Positions 36,920 through 48,100 of a stretch of 64,000 nt of DNA are shown here, piece after piece (position 1 is the first letter of the stretch; the number at the start of each line of letters is the position of its first letter). The position numbers and the translations under genes were made by a program. This DNA comes from Poa pratensis (taxonomy: Eukaryota; Streptophyta; Magnoliopsida; Poales; Poaceae). The notes beneath the pieces are model-generated. The model was not told the DNA's origin. It did no database searches and saw nothing but the letters and a program-made list of their open reading frames with translations. The stretch is taken from positions 42,589,136 through 42,653,135 of the forward strand of contig CAMZMU010000020.1 in assembly GCA_947311845.1 (NCBI GenBank), read 5' to 3'.

Positions 36920-37413
36920 TGACAAGGATATACATCTCGGGTACCCTACCATGAGGATACCTGGTGCACGTGTCGACTAAGGCCCAACTATCAAGAGCCT
37001 AACATGATGCCCATGACGAAAGGCCCAACAAGATGGAGTACCCTCCAAGATTAGACATAGGCATAGTCGGTTTATACTTTCCTTACATGTAAACAGGGTC
37101 GGTTACGGACTCCCGAGACCCAGCCTCTTATAAAGGCTGGGAGGGCCGTCGATCCTGGACAAGCCATACTCAAACCACCAAAGCCCTAGCGAGATCGACA
37201 TCTCGCCAGAGCCTCCTTGTAACCGCATAATCCCACACGATCAATAACAGACAAGCAGGAAGTAGGGTCTTTACCTCCACCCGAGGGCCTGAACCTGGGT
37301 AAATCTTTGCCTTTGCTTGTCAGCCGATGAAACTACCAGTACTACCACGTTCTCTCCCCATAATCTCAACCCTAGGTCCTAACTATGGGATTTGATGAGT
37401 TAACCCCTCGTCA
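36920..37413 (+). repeat. 3' LTR of the Tat-type element
   Basis: 494 bp starting TGACAAGG directly after the G-rich tract and ending CCTCGTCA (TGAC/GTCA terminal inversion). A TATA box (CTTATAAAGG) near 37128, followed by a CCTAGCGAGATCGACATC leader region, fits a small LTR with a promoter. The matching 5' LTR is absent from the window. Confidence 0.75.
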
Positions 37414-37585
37414 CACGCCCTCACGAAAATCATGAGGACAACAAACACGGAGTCCTCAAGTAAGAACAACACGTCAAACGAACCATGACATTCATACAAA
37501 CGCAGACCCGTGATACTGGGTACTCCAAGACGATTTCAGCGAATCGGAGGCACCATCCATAAAAAGAAAACAAAAACACAAGAAC

Positions 37586-38167
37586 CTAAGACGATGGCCC
37601 TGGAAGACTACACGGAACGAACTTCCCTTGCTTGGCCAACTCGAGTTCCTCACGGAGAAGAGCCTCGGCCTCGCCTAGCCCCTGGATCCTTTCTTGAAGG
37701 AGTTTAATGGTCGTCAGCAAGCCCGTGTTGTGCAACACGATCGAATTCAACTCAGCGCTAGCTTCTGTCGCCTTCCTTGAATTCTCCAAATATCAAACTT
37801 AGCCACTTTCGCCCTATCCGAGTTCTTGATACACTGCACGCGGGCGTCCTCCAGCCGCTCCTCCAGATCTACCAAATGGGCACGGAACGATTTGATTAAC
37901 ACCGTCCCAAGGGGCTTCCTCTCGCGCAAAGTGGATTCATTGACCCTGGGATTGTTATGTAGTATGAGAATGCATGAAGTACTTTGAAATAAAAATCGAA
38001 GAGAACTGAAAAGCAACTGAAAAGAAGAACAAAAGTCCAACCGAAGTAAAGGAAGAGACGAGCCACATCACAACATATCTTTAAATAAATAGATAATTGA
38101 CAATCGAAGAAGATCCTTCAATGACCTTCCTCTTCTTCGCGCCGGCAGATCCTTCCGCGGACGACAT
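37586..38167 (-). pseudogene. short coiled-coil protein gene, copy 2
   Basis: The ATG at 38167 encodes MSSAEGSAGAKKRKVIEG, a short Ser-rich, Lys/Arg-rich (nuclear-signal-like) N-terminus ending at an intron. After a pyrimidine-rich stretch with several CAG acceptors, the second exon reads HLVDLEERLEDARVQC, then a frame change near 37790 gives ENSRKATEASAELNS and LLREELELAKQGK, a heptad-rich helix ending near 37586. The layout equals that of the gene just upstream (38493-38993), so the two are tandem paralogues. I do not recognise the family; coiled-coil ORF2 proteins of Triticeae CACTA transposons are one possibility. Confidence 0.5.
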
Positions 38168-38492
38168 GGTCAGTGCCGAGGAACAGAGAAGCGGTTTCGT
38201 GATGATAGGGAAGAGCGAAGGCAAAAGATAGCTCAATAGACCGAAAGAGGGAGACAGAAAACCGGAGGGAGAAAAGGAGTAATCAACCCACCGCCACAGG
38301 AACTGTCCCCAACCATTTGCAACTGAACACACACATGTTCTGCGACGGTTACGTTGCCACGCGTATGTGTTGCCACGTACATGAATGATAGAAAGAAAAC
38401 CAGGTACATACATATTCTTAGTTAAACCAAAAATATAATAACATAGACGGCAGTAGTAGAGTATAACATAAGACCAACCTAAACGATGACGC

Positions 38493-38993
38493 TCATGGAC
38501 GGGACTTCCGTGCTTCCATGGCCAGTACTTCGATCTCCTTGCGGATGCGATGAGCTTCCTGGCACTGCGCGTCAATCTTGTCTCGCAGAGAGTCGGCTAG
38601 CTTCATCAAGTTGATGTTGCGCACCCGCTCAGTATCCACTTCTCTCCTGATCTTCAATGCCCTCTGTTCCTCCATCGCCGAATGAACATAAGTAGCTTTT
38701 GCCCGGTCAACATTTCAATAGACTCTCGGAGAACCTCGGCCATCCGCATGTCCCCACACACGATCTGATCCCTGAGGTCTTTGAGGATCCGAAGCTCCGC
38801 CGCCGTTTGCTCAGCAGCCGAAGAGGACTCAAGGGCAGCAGCGTCGCAACCACCGACTCTGAAAGTAAAGTGGAACGTGTGAATAAACAACGTTGAAAGA
38901 GATAGCAGTGAAAAAATGGTGAAACAAATACCCGGATTCAGTCAAGGACTTGGACTTCTTTGCAGCAGGAGAAGAGATCGGTGGGGAAGACAT
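38493..38993 (-). pseudogene. short coiled-coil protein gene, copy 1, with intron
   Basis: Exon 1 runs from the ATG at 38993 (MSSPPISSPAAKKSKSLTES) to 38932. A 73 bp intron (38859-38931, GTATTT...TTTCAG) follows, and exon 2 continues in frame as VGGCDAAALESSSAAEQTAA and helical RILKDLRDQIVCGDM. A one-base shift near 38690 moves to MEEQRALKIRREVDTERVRN and a final helix IRKEIEVLAMEARKSRP, stopping at 38493. Apart from that shift the gene would encode about 165 residues, almost all coiled coil. Its leader upstream of the ATG (GCATCGATC) resembles that of the neighbouring copy (GGCACTGACC). Function unknown. Confidence 0.55.
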
Positions 38994-38999
38994 GATCGA

Positions 39000-40234
39000 T
39001 GCCGAAGAAGTCCCAATGCCAGCAGGCGGAGAAGAAAACAAAGTCGGAGTGGAGAAGAAACGTATGGGGAAGACAAGGAATTTACCGACCACCCGCACGA
39101 ACAGTCACGCGTATAAATCAAGAAATTAACCGAACCGCTAACAACTGCACCAACACGCCTTACCGTGATGTAGGTGCAGTTACGGGGCAAAAAGTTAATG
39201 AGGGAGACGTTACGGCAGTGTCAGACAAAGAAAGAGAATAAGGGTAAGAGAAGCGGTGGGCACTGTATGACATGACGGAAAGATCTGTCGGTTTTAATTG
39301 CCACGACTTATGTAAACGTGCGCACGTTGCGCGATATATTAAATAGATAGTCGTGGCGACATGGAGAAGCCGACATGACATGACGGTGCGGCAAGACGAA
39401 GAGATACACGTATCGGACGACCAGAAAACCGACCAGAGAACTCAAGGACCTAAGACGACGCCTGGTGGTCTCCAGCTCGCAATGGTATCCGACGATGTCA
39501 CGTGGACAGATCAACGGTGCGAGGGACAAACGATCAGTTTACACATCACGGCCAGACTTTCTACATATACAATAATGGTTCAAGTCAGTTGACATGCAAC
39601 ATACCCCGTGACAGTGCAAGGACGAAAACAATCTATTTAAACATCACGATCACACTGTTTCTATCGAGAGGTCCATGTCACACGTCAGCCGCCGACATGA
39701 CATCATCACGGTCGTGACGATGAATCGCCAGTCAAATGCATCGTCTCCATTTGTCTTTAAACCGCTGTCCCAGTCCCGTGCCGGTAAGACCGACTTGTCT
39801 TACTGATGGAACTATACTACACAGACCCTCGCCATATACACCTCGGGAAGGAAACATGAGCATGATGACACCTTGAACATGGCTACATAACCAAGCACGT
39901 AATCCGGCTCATGCATAGCTCTTCTAAAAGGTAATTGTTACGCACACAAACATTTCCTATTGCAAAGAGGAACAGACGGTAAGAGAACGTATGACCGGTA
40001 ATTGATGATGAGTACGTCTAGGGAAGACGCAACAATTAACACGAAGAGGGGCGTTGGTCACGCCGACTCCAGGAACACGACGTGAGCGGATGGTGTACTA
40101 AGACGGAGAAGCCCCTAGAGCTGCCCATATCTCCTCCGGCTTCACCACCCTCACCCTAACCCAATGGACAGGCGTACGTGCCTCACGACGGTGTGTTTTT
40201 TCCTCAATCTCGGTAGTCCACTGCACTAACAGGC
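39000..40234. other. no recognisable gene
   Basis: Intergenic-looking DNA upstream of the coiled-coil pair; the part next to 39000 should hold that gene's promoter. The reading frames here are short and without family features. A CACGCCGACTCC motif at about 40061 marks the start of the motif-rich repeat unit. Confidence 0.35.
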
Positions 40235-40348
40235 TAAGGCATATAAATGTATCTAGACACGTTTTAGTGTATATGTTCACTCATTATAATATGCATCTAG
40301 ACACCATGTGAAACACCTAAAATATCTTACATTTAAAAACGGAGGGAG
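40235..40348. mobile_element. Stowaway MITE fragment (Thalos-like)
   Basis: ATGTATCTAGACACGTTTTA, then TTCACTCATT, then TTACATTTAAAAACGGAGGG followed by AGTA gives the right half and terminus of a Stowaway element ending at TA (40349-40350). The left terminal repeat is missing, so it is truncated. Confidence 0.6.
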
Positions 40349-40350
40349 TA

Positions 40351-41362
40351 CCTATCAAGCAAATAATTTTTTTACCTTGTCAACCAAACAAAATTGATTA
40401 TACACAGAGAGCCGAAAACCTGCCTTAAGAAAGGTCCAAAAGCTTAGAAACGATCAGCCGACTTAAGTCCACAACTTACGGTTAGTCACCCGGCTCACGT
40501 ACGGACGAACCCCAGACTCTTTCCAGCATTTTTTCCAGTAACTTGAACCGTCATTGACTATATTTAGTCACAACTGGCTTAAACTGTTAACATTATATTT
40601 TTCAGGACAACCGCTGGTCATTCCTACTCGATACCATGTCCAAAACCATCGTAGCCGGCTCCAGCACATACCGTTGAACAAACTGGTCTTTACGCCGGCT
40701 CCAACACATGTGTGGAACAAACTAGGCGCATGTATCTTCTTAAGGAAGGAACCTGCACCAACTCTTCCTAAGGAAGGAACTTGACAGCAAAGTTTCCCAA
40801 GTGGACCGTCCGAGACAGGATGGACACACAAGTCCAAGTTCCGTGACGAAAAGCACTGAGCCGACTTAATCGGACAAAGCTAAAGGTTAGAGAAGCTCAT
40901 ATCCGATGGGAAAGAAGTCAAACCTAACAGGCTGCCCTCCCGAATTCTCCTCCCTTTCCCTAAATTTAAACAATAACAAAAAAAAGATCCAAAGAACAGT
41001 AGTTGTGTAACCTAAATAGCTGCGCACTGTTGGCGAACGAAGTCCGGAAATATTCGATGCCGACTCCAGGGAACCGCTGGATCAGACACCCACCACGTGT
41101 CATGGTGGAACTATTCATACGCGGACACTTAGTAGCTACCGGTTTAATCTGTTAACATTGTATTTTTTTTAGTACAAACAAAAAACAAAAAATTATGCAC
41201 AAACGCTGGTCATTCCGACTCGATAACATGTTAATCAAAGCCATCGTGGCCGGCTCCAGCACATGTGTGGAACAAACTGGGCACATGTATCTTCTTAAGG
41301 AAGGAATCTGCACCAAGTCTTCCTAAGGAAGGGACCTGACTGGCACATGTATCTTCCTTAGA
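40351..41362. other. motif-rich unclassified repeat DNA
   Basis: It contains GCCGACTCC, GCCGGCTCC and AGCCGACTT at about 40455, 40670, 40697, 40860, 41058 and 41250. The phrase CATGTATCTTCTTAAGGAAGGA occurs near 40726 and 41285 with CTGCACCAA nearby, indicating a segmental duplication of about 560 bp (roughly 40600-40790 and 41155-41345). No gene is seen. Confidence 0.45.
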
Positions 41363-41630
41363 TGGAACCTGGAGTCGGCGGCGTCAGGTTGTGCATTAAG
41401 ACGGAAACCTGGAGTCGGCGGGGTCGGGTTGTGCATTAAGATAGAAACCTGGAGTCGGCGGGGTCGGGTTGTGCATTAAGACGGGAACCTGGAGTCGGTG
41501 GGGTCGGGTTGTGCATTAAGACGGGAACCTGGAGTCGGCGGGGTCGGGTTGTGCATTAAGACGGAAACCTGGAGTCGGCGGGGTCGGGTTGTGCATTAAA
41601 ACAGGAACCTGGAGTCGGCGGGGTGCACAG
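41363..41630. repeat. 40 bp minisatellite, 7 starts
   Basis: ACCTGGAGTCGGCG recurs at 41367, 41407, 41447, 41487, 41527, 41567 and 41607, an exact 40 bp period with few substitutions. Each unit carries GGAGTCGGCG and GGGTTGTGCATTAAGAC. The near identity points to recent expansion. Confidence 0.9.
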
Positions 41631-41654
41631 AAAACGCATAAACCGGTAGTGAAG

Positions 41655-41888
41655 CCCAAGGGAGAGACGTCACTAAACCGGACCACAGAAGGCAGTCTCC
41701 GTCTTAGTGCACCATCCGCTCACGCCGACTCCCTGGAGTCGGCGCGAACAGCGAGGGAACAACACCGTCAACCCAAGGGAGAGACATCACTAAACCGGAT
41801 GACAGAAGGCAGTCTCCGTCTTAGTGCACCATCCGCTCACGCCGACTCCCTAGAGTTGGCGCGAACAGCGAGGGAACAACACCGTCGG
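41655..41888. repeat. 117 bp tandem duplication
   Basis: Two units beginning CCCAAGGGAGAGAC (41655 and 41772) are nearly identical. Each contains the palindrome GCCGACTCCCTGGAGTCGGC or a decayed form (GCCGACTCCCTAGAGTTGGC). The plus-strand frame over 41589-41894 stays open across both units because 117 is a multiple of three, but no protein family is evident. Confidence 0.85.
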
Positions 41889-42424
41889 CGATAGTCCCGT
41901 CAATCCTTAGCAGCAAAAGTGTGCCAGACACCACACATGTCCTAGGACAAAAACAAAACTCTGCCCCTCCCCTCATGCCTTTTGCCACCCAACGCGTAGA
42001 GTCGGTGGAGAAGAGACGGCCAAGGGATGCGTCGACAACCCAGTAGGACAAAAATATTGGCCAAACAGAAGGAAAAACAGCTAACAAAATATCAGAGATT
42101 CCAACAGGCGAAAAAAAAGATCAAACATTCATCCTACCCTCAAATGACAAAATATAGGTAGACCGGCAACATCGTGAAGAAAAAAACAAAACACCATCCT
42201 ACGACACCAGAACAATAGACATAACAAAAAACAAACACACGACTTAAAATATAAACCGTCACCTTCCCGCAAAGGTAAACCGACATAACCCTACGAAACA
42301 TAAAAAATAAATCTATAAAATAAAAAGATAGACGACAACTTCGTGAATAAGAAAACCAACATCGTGTAGGGGACATATCGATAATGGCTTGTCCGTCTTA
42401 ACGCACCGTCCGGTCACGCCGACT
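41889..42424. other. A-rich repeat DNA left of the 8.26 kb element
   Basis: Plus strand strongly A-rich from about 42040 to 42370, similar in composition to 51.7-53.5 kb on the other side of the inserted element. No gene is seen. Confidence 0.4.
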
Positions 42425-42429
42425 CCCTG

Positions 42430-43451
42430 TGATGTAGCCCGACCTACGGCTCCTACAACAAGTGGTCCAATGACAAGAGCAAGAGTCAAAGCTCTCCATG
42501 ATAAGTGAACTCACTCCTATCTATGTGTGATCTCGATACTCCTTTGAATGGCTTGCTACTTCATTCCATACCTTGTGTATACTCAGGCATGACCCTCATG
42601 AAGATCTCCAAGAAAGTGTAGAAGTTGGACAAGAATCGAGTCAAGAAGACGAAGGAGAAGGAGAGAAATTGGAAAGAAGTCCCAGGCGGCGGTACTACCG
42701 CCGTAGGCAGCGGTACTACCGCCCCGGGTCCACAGCGGTACTACCACCGAAGCTACCACCGAAAATGGGCCTCTGTTTGATCTGCCGGTAGCACCAGCGG
42801 TACCGGGCGGTACTACCGCTGGGGGTAGCGGTACTACCGCCCGAGTTGACTTCAGAAGCTGCTACGAAGGCCTGCCCAGCGGTACTACCGCTGGCTCCAG
42901 CGGTAGTACCGCTGCGACGGGAACCTGTCGGGCTGAGGACCCGTGTCCCCTCACTTATCCACACCTATCTCACCTAGACTATAAATAGAACCCCTCCCCT
43001 TCAGATCTAGGGTTAGACTAAGATTTGGGAACTAAAGTCGAGCCTTGCTCCTTCTTCGCAAAGTGTCTCTTTCCTCCTATGGAGATGAATCAAGGCCTCC
43101 CCTTGTGGAGATGAACCAAGGCCTCCCCTTGTGGAGAAGATCCCTTCGTGGATACCAAGGCTTCCTCTAGTAGTTGCGATTACTTGCTAATCTTCCCTCT
43201 TTGAGTGGCTAGATTGGAAATGTTGGATTGACCAATTGGACAAACAATTCTAAGAGTAAGGTGTGCTTGGGAGACGAGAATTGGGGGCTACCCTCGGGAT
43301 TTGTTACCAATTGAATCTTGCTGAGTTGCTACTTGCTAGTTATCCTTGTTTTGTTGATTTCTCCTCTTTGTGTTCTTGAGTTCATCCCGTGTTCTTCGTG
43401 TTCATCGTTCCCTCTGCACAAATCCGTGAAAATCGGGACCAACCTACATCA
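42430..43451 (+). repeat. 5' LTR of the 8.26 kb element
   Basis: 1022 bp. U3 holds at least six GCGGTACTACCGC-type palindromes between 42685 and 42915. A TATA-like CTATAAATAG lies near 42979, then GATCTAGGGTTAG, the usual leader start. It ends CCTACATCA immediately before the primer site. Confidence 0.9.
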
Positions 43452-43453
43452 TA

Positions 43454-43471
43454 TGGTATCAGAGCTCTAGG
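43454..43471 (+). promoter_or_regulatory. primer binding site (tRNA-iMet)
   Basis: TGGTATCAGAGCTCTAGG two bases past the 5' LTR. The first twelve bases are a full match to the complement of the plant initiator Met tRNA 3' end. Confidence 0.88.
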
Positions 43472-44646
43472 TTGACACGGATTTGATTTGTGTTTCCACC
43501 AAAATCCACCAAATTTTTCTTCGTTTTTGAGAAATTTGAAAATTTCCACCAAAAATAGCCTTGCCTTGATTCGAGCCGATCTGTCGATTCGTTGCATTTT
43601 TGGTAGTTTTTATCCATGGATCTGTTGCTTTAGGACCCTCTCCACCTTTGTTTTGTTCCCTAGCCTCAATTTTGCCGATTTCCCACGAATTCGAGAATTT
43701 TTGGAGCCCAAATCCGCCCAATTTCGAGTCAAACTCGCGCAGATCCGTGCGCAGCGGTACCGGCAGCGGTACCGGGCGGTACTGCCGCCGTGCAGCGGTA
43801 CTACCGCCAGGGCTGATTTTTCAGAATTTTTTTCTTTTTCTCGGTTTGTTTTTGGCATTTCCTCTTTGGTTTGAGTCCTTTCTTGGTGTGCCCTACGTCT
43901 ACGACATCGACAAGCTTCCGCAGCAATGCATCATCAACGCCAAGCGACAACGCCACCACGGACTCGACATTTCCCCACCATCATAATCCGTTGTGAGCCC
44001 TTCTTCCTTTCGTGTACCTTGACCTATCGGACTAGCTCTTTGATATTGCGAGGCATTGCACTTGTTTGAGTGTTTGTCTTAAAGTATTGGTGAGTGTGTA
44101 TCGTTAGAGATCTTGGCACTAACAAAAGAGAAGGAATCATCGTCAAAAAGCAAAAAAAAAAAAAAGAGAAGACAAAAGAAAAGAACATGAGTAGTGCCAA
44201 GTATCATCTCTTGTAGGTTGCGACAAAGCTTATACCGCCAAAGTGAGTGAGTAACACTTGTACAAATCCGTTGCCCATCAAAAGGCAATTGAGCTAGCGT
44301 CCCTCTTGTGTTGGGTGACATTTGAGCACGTAGTCTTCGTTAGGTTGTCTATCTTCGAGTGCTCGCCCTTTGGTCGCCCAACCCCATCATTCGCTTTTGT
44401 GTGCGTTTCTTCATCATTTGTGGTTGGAGTTTCTTTGGTAATTTGATCATTGTGGATTTTCTCTACCTTTGACAATATACTTGTCGTCGAATTTGCTTGT
44501 TTCGTTTGCCACTTCATACCTTCCTATCCTCATAAGTGTGTGTGTTGGGTGTTAGAACCGGATTCTCTCCTCTCAAGCCACATTATACTTGGGATATAGT
44601 TTGTCTTGGTTTTTCCTTACCACACATCTCACTTGTTCTTGAGAAA
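43472..44646 (+). other. leader of the 8.26 kb element
   Basis: Untranslated leader between primer site and gag. It includes another group of GCGGTAC-type palindromes at 43754-43812 and an A-run near 44150-44165. No coding function is supported. Confidence 0.55.
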
Positions 44647-46340
44647 ATGTTTAGGGGAAGTACAAATGGAAGCTCAAGCTCGACGATGAAATCCATGGTG
44701 GAGTTCACGGTGATCATGGCTATGTCACACAAACGAGTTTGTTGGTCTTCAACACTTTCTTCGTGATAACCTAGGACGCTACGAACGCCGTCTTCAAGCT
44801 CAAGAGAACAACTTCAACGACCGCATGCATGCACAAGAAGCATCTATGGAGCGGGTGACCGAAGCTCTCAACAACCTTGTGCGACAACGAGCTTCTTCAC
44901 GCTCAAGTCATACAAGAAGCACCTAAAGGTCGACACAAGCACGTCATGGACGTCATGAACCTCGACAAGAACGTCAACATGATCCAAGGCGCGACGCCCA
45001 TGAACGACCTCCTCCTAACGTTGAACAACCACATGATCTTCACGCGAACAATGCCAATGCGCATCACGAGCAACCTCACCAAAATGATGCACGTCATGAC
45101 CCATTGGCTAATGACAATGGCGTACCGGGTGCGAATGACTTTGATGAACAAGGACGTCATCCTCCAGGCCATGTCATCAAAATCATGACAATGCGAACAA
45201 TAACGATCAACCCGTTCATCGACAAGAGCAACCACTTCCACATGATCCTCGTCCTCGTCAAGAGCTTCCACATGATCGTCACCAACACCAACGTTCCGAG
45301 TCAAGTGATAACGAGTCAAGCCAACACAATGGTGATGGACTCAATCGAAGGAGACGTGGACGTGCATTCCCACGTGGTACCCATGGTGACAACTATGATG
45401 ACTTGAACAACGTCCGCTTTGACATACCCAAGTTCTACGGCACAAGTGATCCGGAAGCTTACTTCTCATGGGTACTCAAGGTTGACAAGATCTTCCGCGT
45501 GCAACGCTTCTCCGACAACAAGAAGGTTGCCTTAGCCTCGATGGAGTTTGAAGAGTATGCCCTCTTGTGGTGGAACAACTACAAGATGCTCGCGTCGCTA
45601 ACCACCAACAACCAATCGACACTTGGGTTGAAATGAAAGAAACAATGTACAAGCGCTTCGTGCCAAGCCATTACACTAGAGACTTATACAAGAAGTTGCA
45701 AGAGTTGAAGCAAGGTTTGAAGTCGGTTGATGAGTACTACAAGGAGATGGAAATCTCCATGATGAGAGCCAATGTCAACGAGTACGAAGAGCAATCCATG
45801 GCTCGCTTCATGAATGGCCTCAACTATCCAATCAAGAAGATTGTGGAGTTCCAACCATATGCCAACTTGGTTGAGCTAGTACATCAAGCCAAGGCCGAGC
45901 GCCACGTGCTTGAAGAGCTCAAATACCTCAAGACAAAGGCATTCTCGCCAACAAGCCTTCTTCGTCAACACCTACACCTTCACAAGCTCTTCCTCAAGCG
46001 AAACTCGAGGTCCTCCAAGAGTCTCTACATCGACACCTCAAGCGCCTCAACCTTTCAAGAAAGTACCTCCCCTACAAGGCGCCTCAAGGATCTTCGTCCG
46101 GCACAAGACTTTGCAATGCTACAAGTGCGGCGGACAAGGGCACAAATCTTTTGAGTGCACCAACAAGAAGGTCATGATCATCAATGACATGGGAGAGTAT
46201 GAATCTATGAGTGAAGATGAGTACAATGCTTTGAACAAGGTCGCCACAATGCAAAGTGCTCAAGAAGAAGAAAGTGAGTATATTGTGATGGCGACAACAA
46301 CCCTTCCTTGGTTGTGGCAAGAGCTTAACCACCAATGTTC
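44647..46340 (+). pseudogene. gag of the 8.26 kb element, frameshifted
   Basis: A basic, poorly conserved N-terminal part (from about 44647) is broken by early stops. The conserved core starts at NNVRFDIPKFYGTSDPEAYF (45406) and continues LLWWNNY. After a frame change near 45600 it reads IDTWVEMKETMYKRFVP, YKKLQELKQGLKSVDEYYKE and ARFMNGL. Another change near 45945 leads to the CCHC knuckle CYKCGGQGHKSFEC (46117-46158) and a linker INDMGEYESMSEDEY. Gag would form the particle and bind RNA. At least three frame changes make it inactive. Confidence 0.85.
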
Positions 46341-46342
46341 AA

Positions 46343-46651
46343 GTGGAAGAAGACCAAAGATGCAACTTGTTCCAAACAAGAGCGGGAATCAATGGAAAGT
46401 CCATCAAGGTCATCATAGATGGTGGAAGTTGCCACAACTTAGCGAGCAAAGAACTTTGTGATAAGCTCAACTTGAAGTTCAAGAAGCACCCACATCCTTA
46501 CCATGTGCAATGGTTGAGTGATACCGGAGCCGTCAAGATTCAACACATGGTGCAAGTGTCCTTCAAGATTGGAGCCTATGAAGATACGGTTGATTGTGAT
46601 GTTGTGCCTATGAACGTTTGTCACTTACTCTTGGGCGTCCTGGCAATTTGA
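46343..46651 (+). pseudogene. aspartic protease region of the 8.26 kb element
   Basis: IIDGGSCHNLASKELCDKL near 46412-46470 holds the catalytic Asp, with Gly where Ser/Thr is usual (DGG, 46418-46426). VVPMNVCHLLLG lies near 46600-46640. The frame then fails at 46651, before the RT. A DxGSC-type motif is common in this gypsy group, but Asp-Gly-Gly is unusual. Confidence 0.7.
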
Positions 46652-46899
46652 CAAGGGTGCTATGCATGATGGAAGGACAAATTACTATAGCTTCAAGAAC
46701 AACGACAAGACCTTCGTCCTTCGTCCCATGACACCAAGTCAAGTCATCGCCGACAACGCCAAGACTATTGCAAGGGCACAACAAGATCGTTCGTCAGTGA
46801 GATGAGTGGTGAGCGAGAGACCCACCATAAAGTGAGTGAGAGCCACAAGCCAAATGAGTGTGACACTTCAAAGAGAGTTCCCACAAAACTTACACTATT

Positions 46900-48100
46900 T
46901 GCCACAAGAGAGAGATGAGGGAGTTGAGAGAGAACCCATCCACCCTCCACTATGTGCTCATATGCAAGGGTGAAGTTTCTATGACTAACACTTTCACAAA
47001 CCTTCCTCCTTCTTTGTTGTCTCTTTTGAAGGACTTTGAAGATGTTTCCCTCAAGAGTGCCACCGGGACTACCTCCTCTACGCGGAATCGAGCACCGCAT
47101 CGACCTTGTTCCCGGCGCACCGCTACCAAACCGCGCTCCTTACCGCACCAACCCCGAGAGACAAAGGAGATCGAGCGGCAAATACAAGAACTTCTTGCCA
47201 TGGGACATATCCGCGAGAGCTTGAGTCCGTGCGCCGTGCCCGTCATCTTGGTACCCAAGCACGACAACACTCTTCGCCTTTGCATGGATTGTCGCCCCAT
47301 CAACGCCATCACCGTTCGGTATCGCCATCCTATCCCTCGACTTGATGATATGCTTGATGAGCTTTGTGGTTCCGCTATATTCTCCAAAATTGATCTTAAA
47401 AGTGGATATCACCAAATAAGATGTGTGAAGGTGATGAATGGAAGACCGCATTTAAAACAAAGCTTGGTCTTTATGAGTGGCTTGTCATGCCATTTGGTCT
47501 TTCCAATGCACCTTCTACTTTTATGCGTCTCATGAATCATGTTTTGCGTCCTTTCATTGGAAATTTGTTGTGGTATACTTTGACGACATCCTTATTATAG
47601 CAAATCTTTGGAAGAGCACACTTCTCATGTTGCTCAAGTTTTGTTGGTTCTTCGCAATGAAAAGCTTTATGCAAATCTTTCTAAGTGCACTTTTGCCACC
47701 AACAAACTTGTTTTCTTGGGTTTTGTTGTTTCTTCGGATGGAGTTGAAGTTGATGATGCAAGATACAAGCAATTCGGACTTGGCCTTTTCCGATGTCACT
47801 TGAGGAGTTGAGACGTTTTCTTGGTTTTGCCGGATTTTACCGCCGTTTCATCAAGGATTTTTCCACAATTGCTTGCCCCCTCCATGAACTTACAAAGAAA
47901 ATGTACCTTTCATTTGGGGCAATGCACATGATTTTGCTTTCAATGAGCTCAAACGGTTATTAACCGAAGCACCACTCCTTGCCCTTCCGGATTTCTCTAA
48001 GACATTTGAGATTGAATGCGATGCAAGTGGATTGGGCATTGGTGGAGTGCTTATGCAAAATGGTAGACCCATCGCATACCATAGTGAGAAATAGATGGAG
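46900..48100 (+). pseudogene. reverse transcriptase of the 8.26 kb element, frameshifted
   Basis: The upstream linker [20 protein letters not shown] leads after a frame change to [40 protein letters not shown] and [14 protein letters not shown]. Further frame changes at about 47420-47480 and 47540 precede the catalytic YFDDIL at 47576-47587. A one-base loss follows directly after it near 47597. The thumb includes LYANLSKCTFATNKLVFLGF and then [19 protein letters not shown] sequence (about 47820-47870). It is recognisable through its motifs but clearly inactive. Confidence 0.85.

Larger units (their letters stand above)
29315..37413 (+). mobile_element. Tat-type Ty3/gypsy element, 5'-truncated
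   Basis: Plus-oriented remnant that starts within the first RNase H and lacks the 5' LTR, gag, protease and RT. It retains the second RNase H, the integrase, a long 3' region with an antisense spliced gene, a G-rich polypurine tract and a 3' LTR. The double RNase H and the long region between pol and the 3' LTR with an antisense Transposase_28 gene are the marks of the Tat lineage (Grande, RIRE2-like). Bases 37414-37418 (CACGC) would be one target-site copy; the other is lost with the 5' end. Confidence 0.82.

Noticed and set aside
41589..41894. Plus-strand ORF with internal repeat (SLNRTTEGSLRLSAPSAHAD twice)
   Set aside because: The repeat is the 117 bp DNA duplication; the frame stays open only because 117 is a multiple of three, and there is no supporting start or homology.
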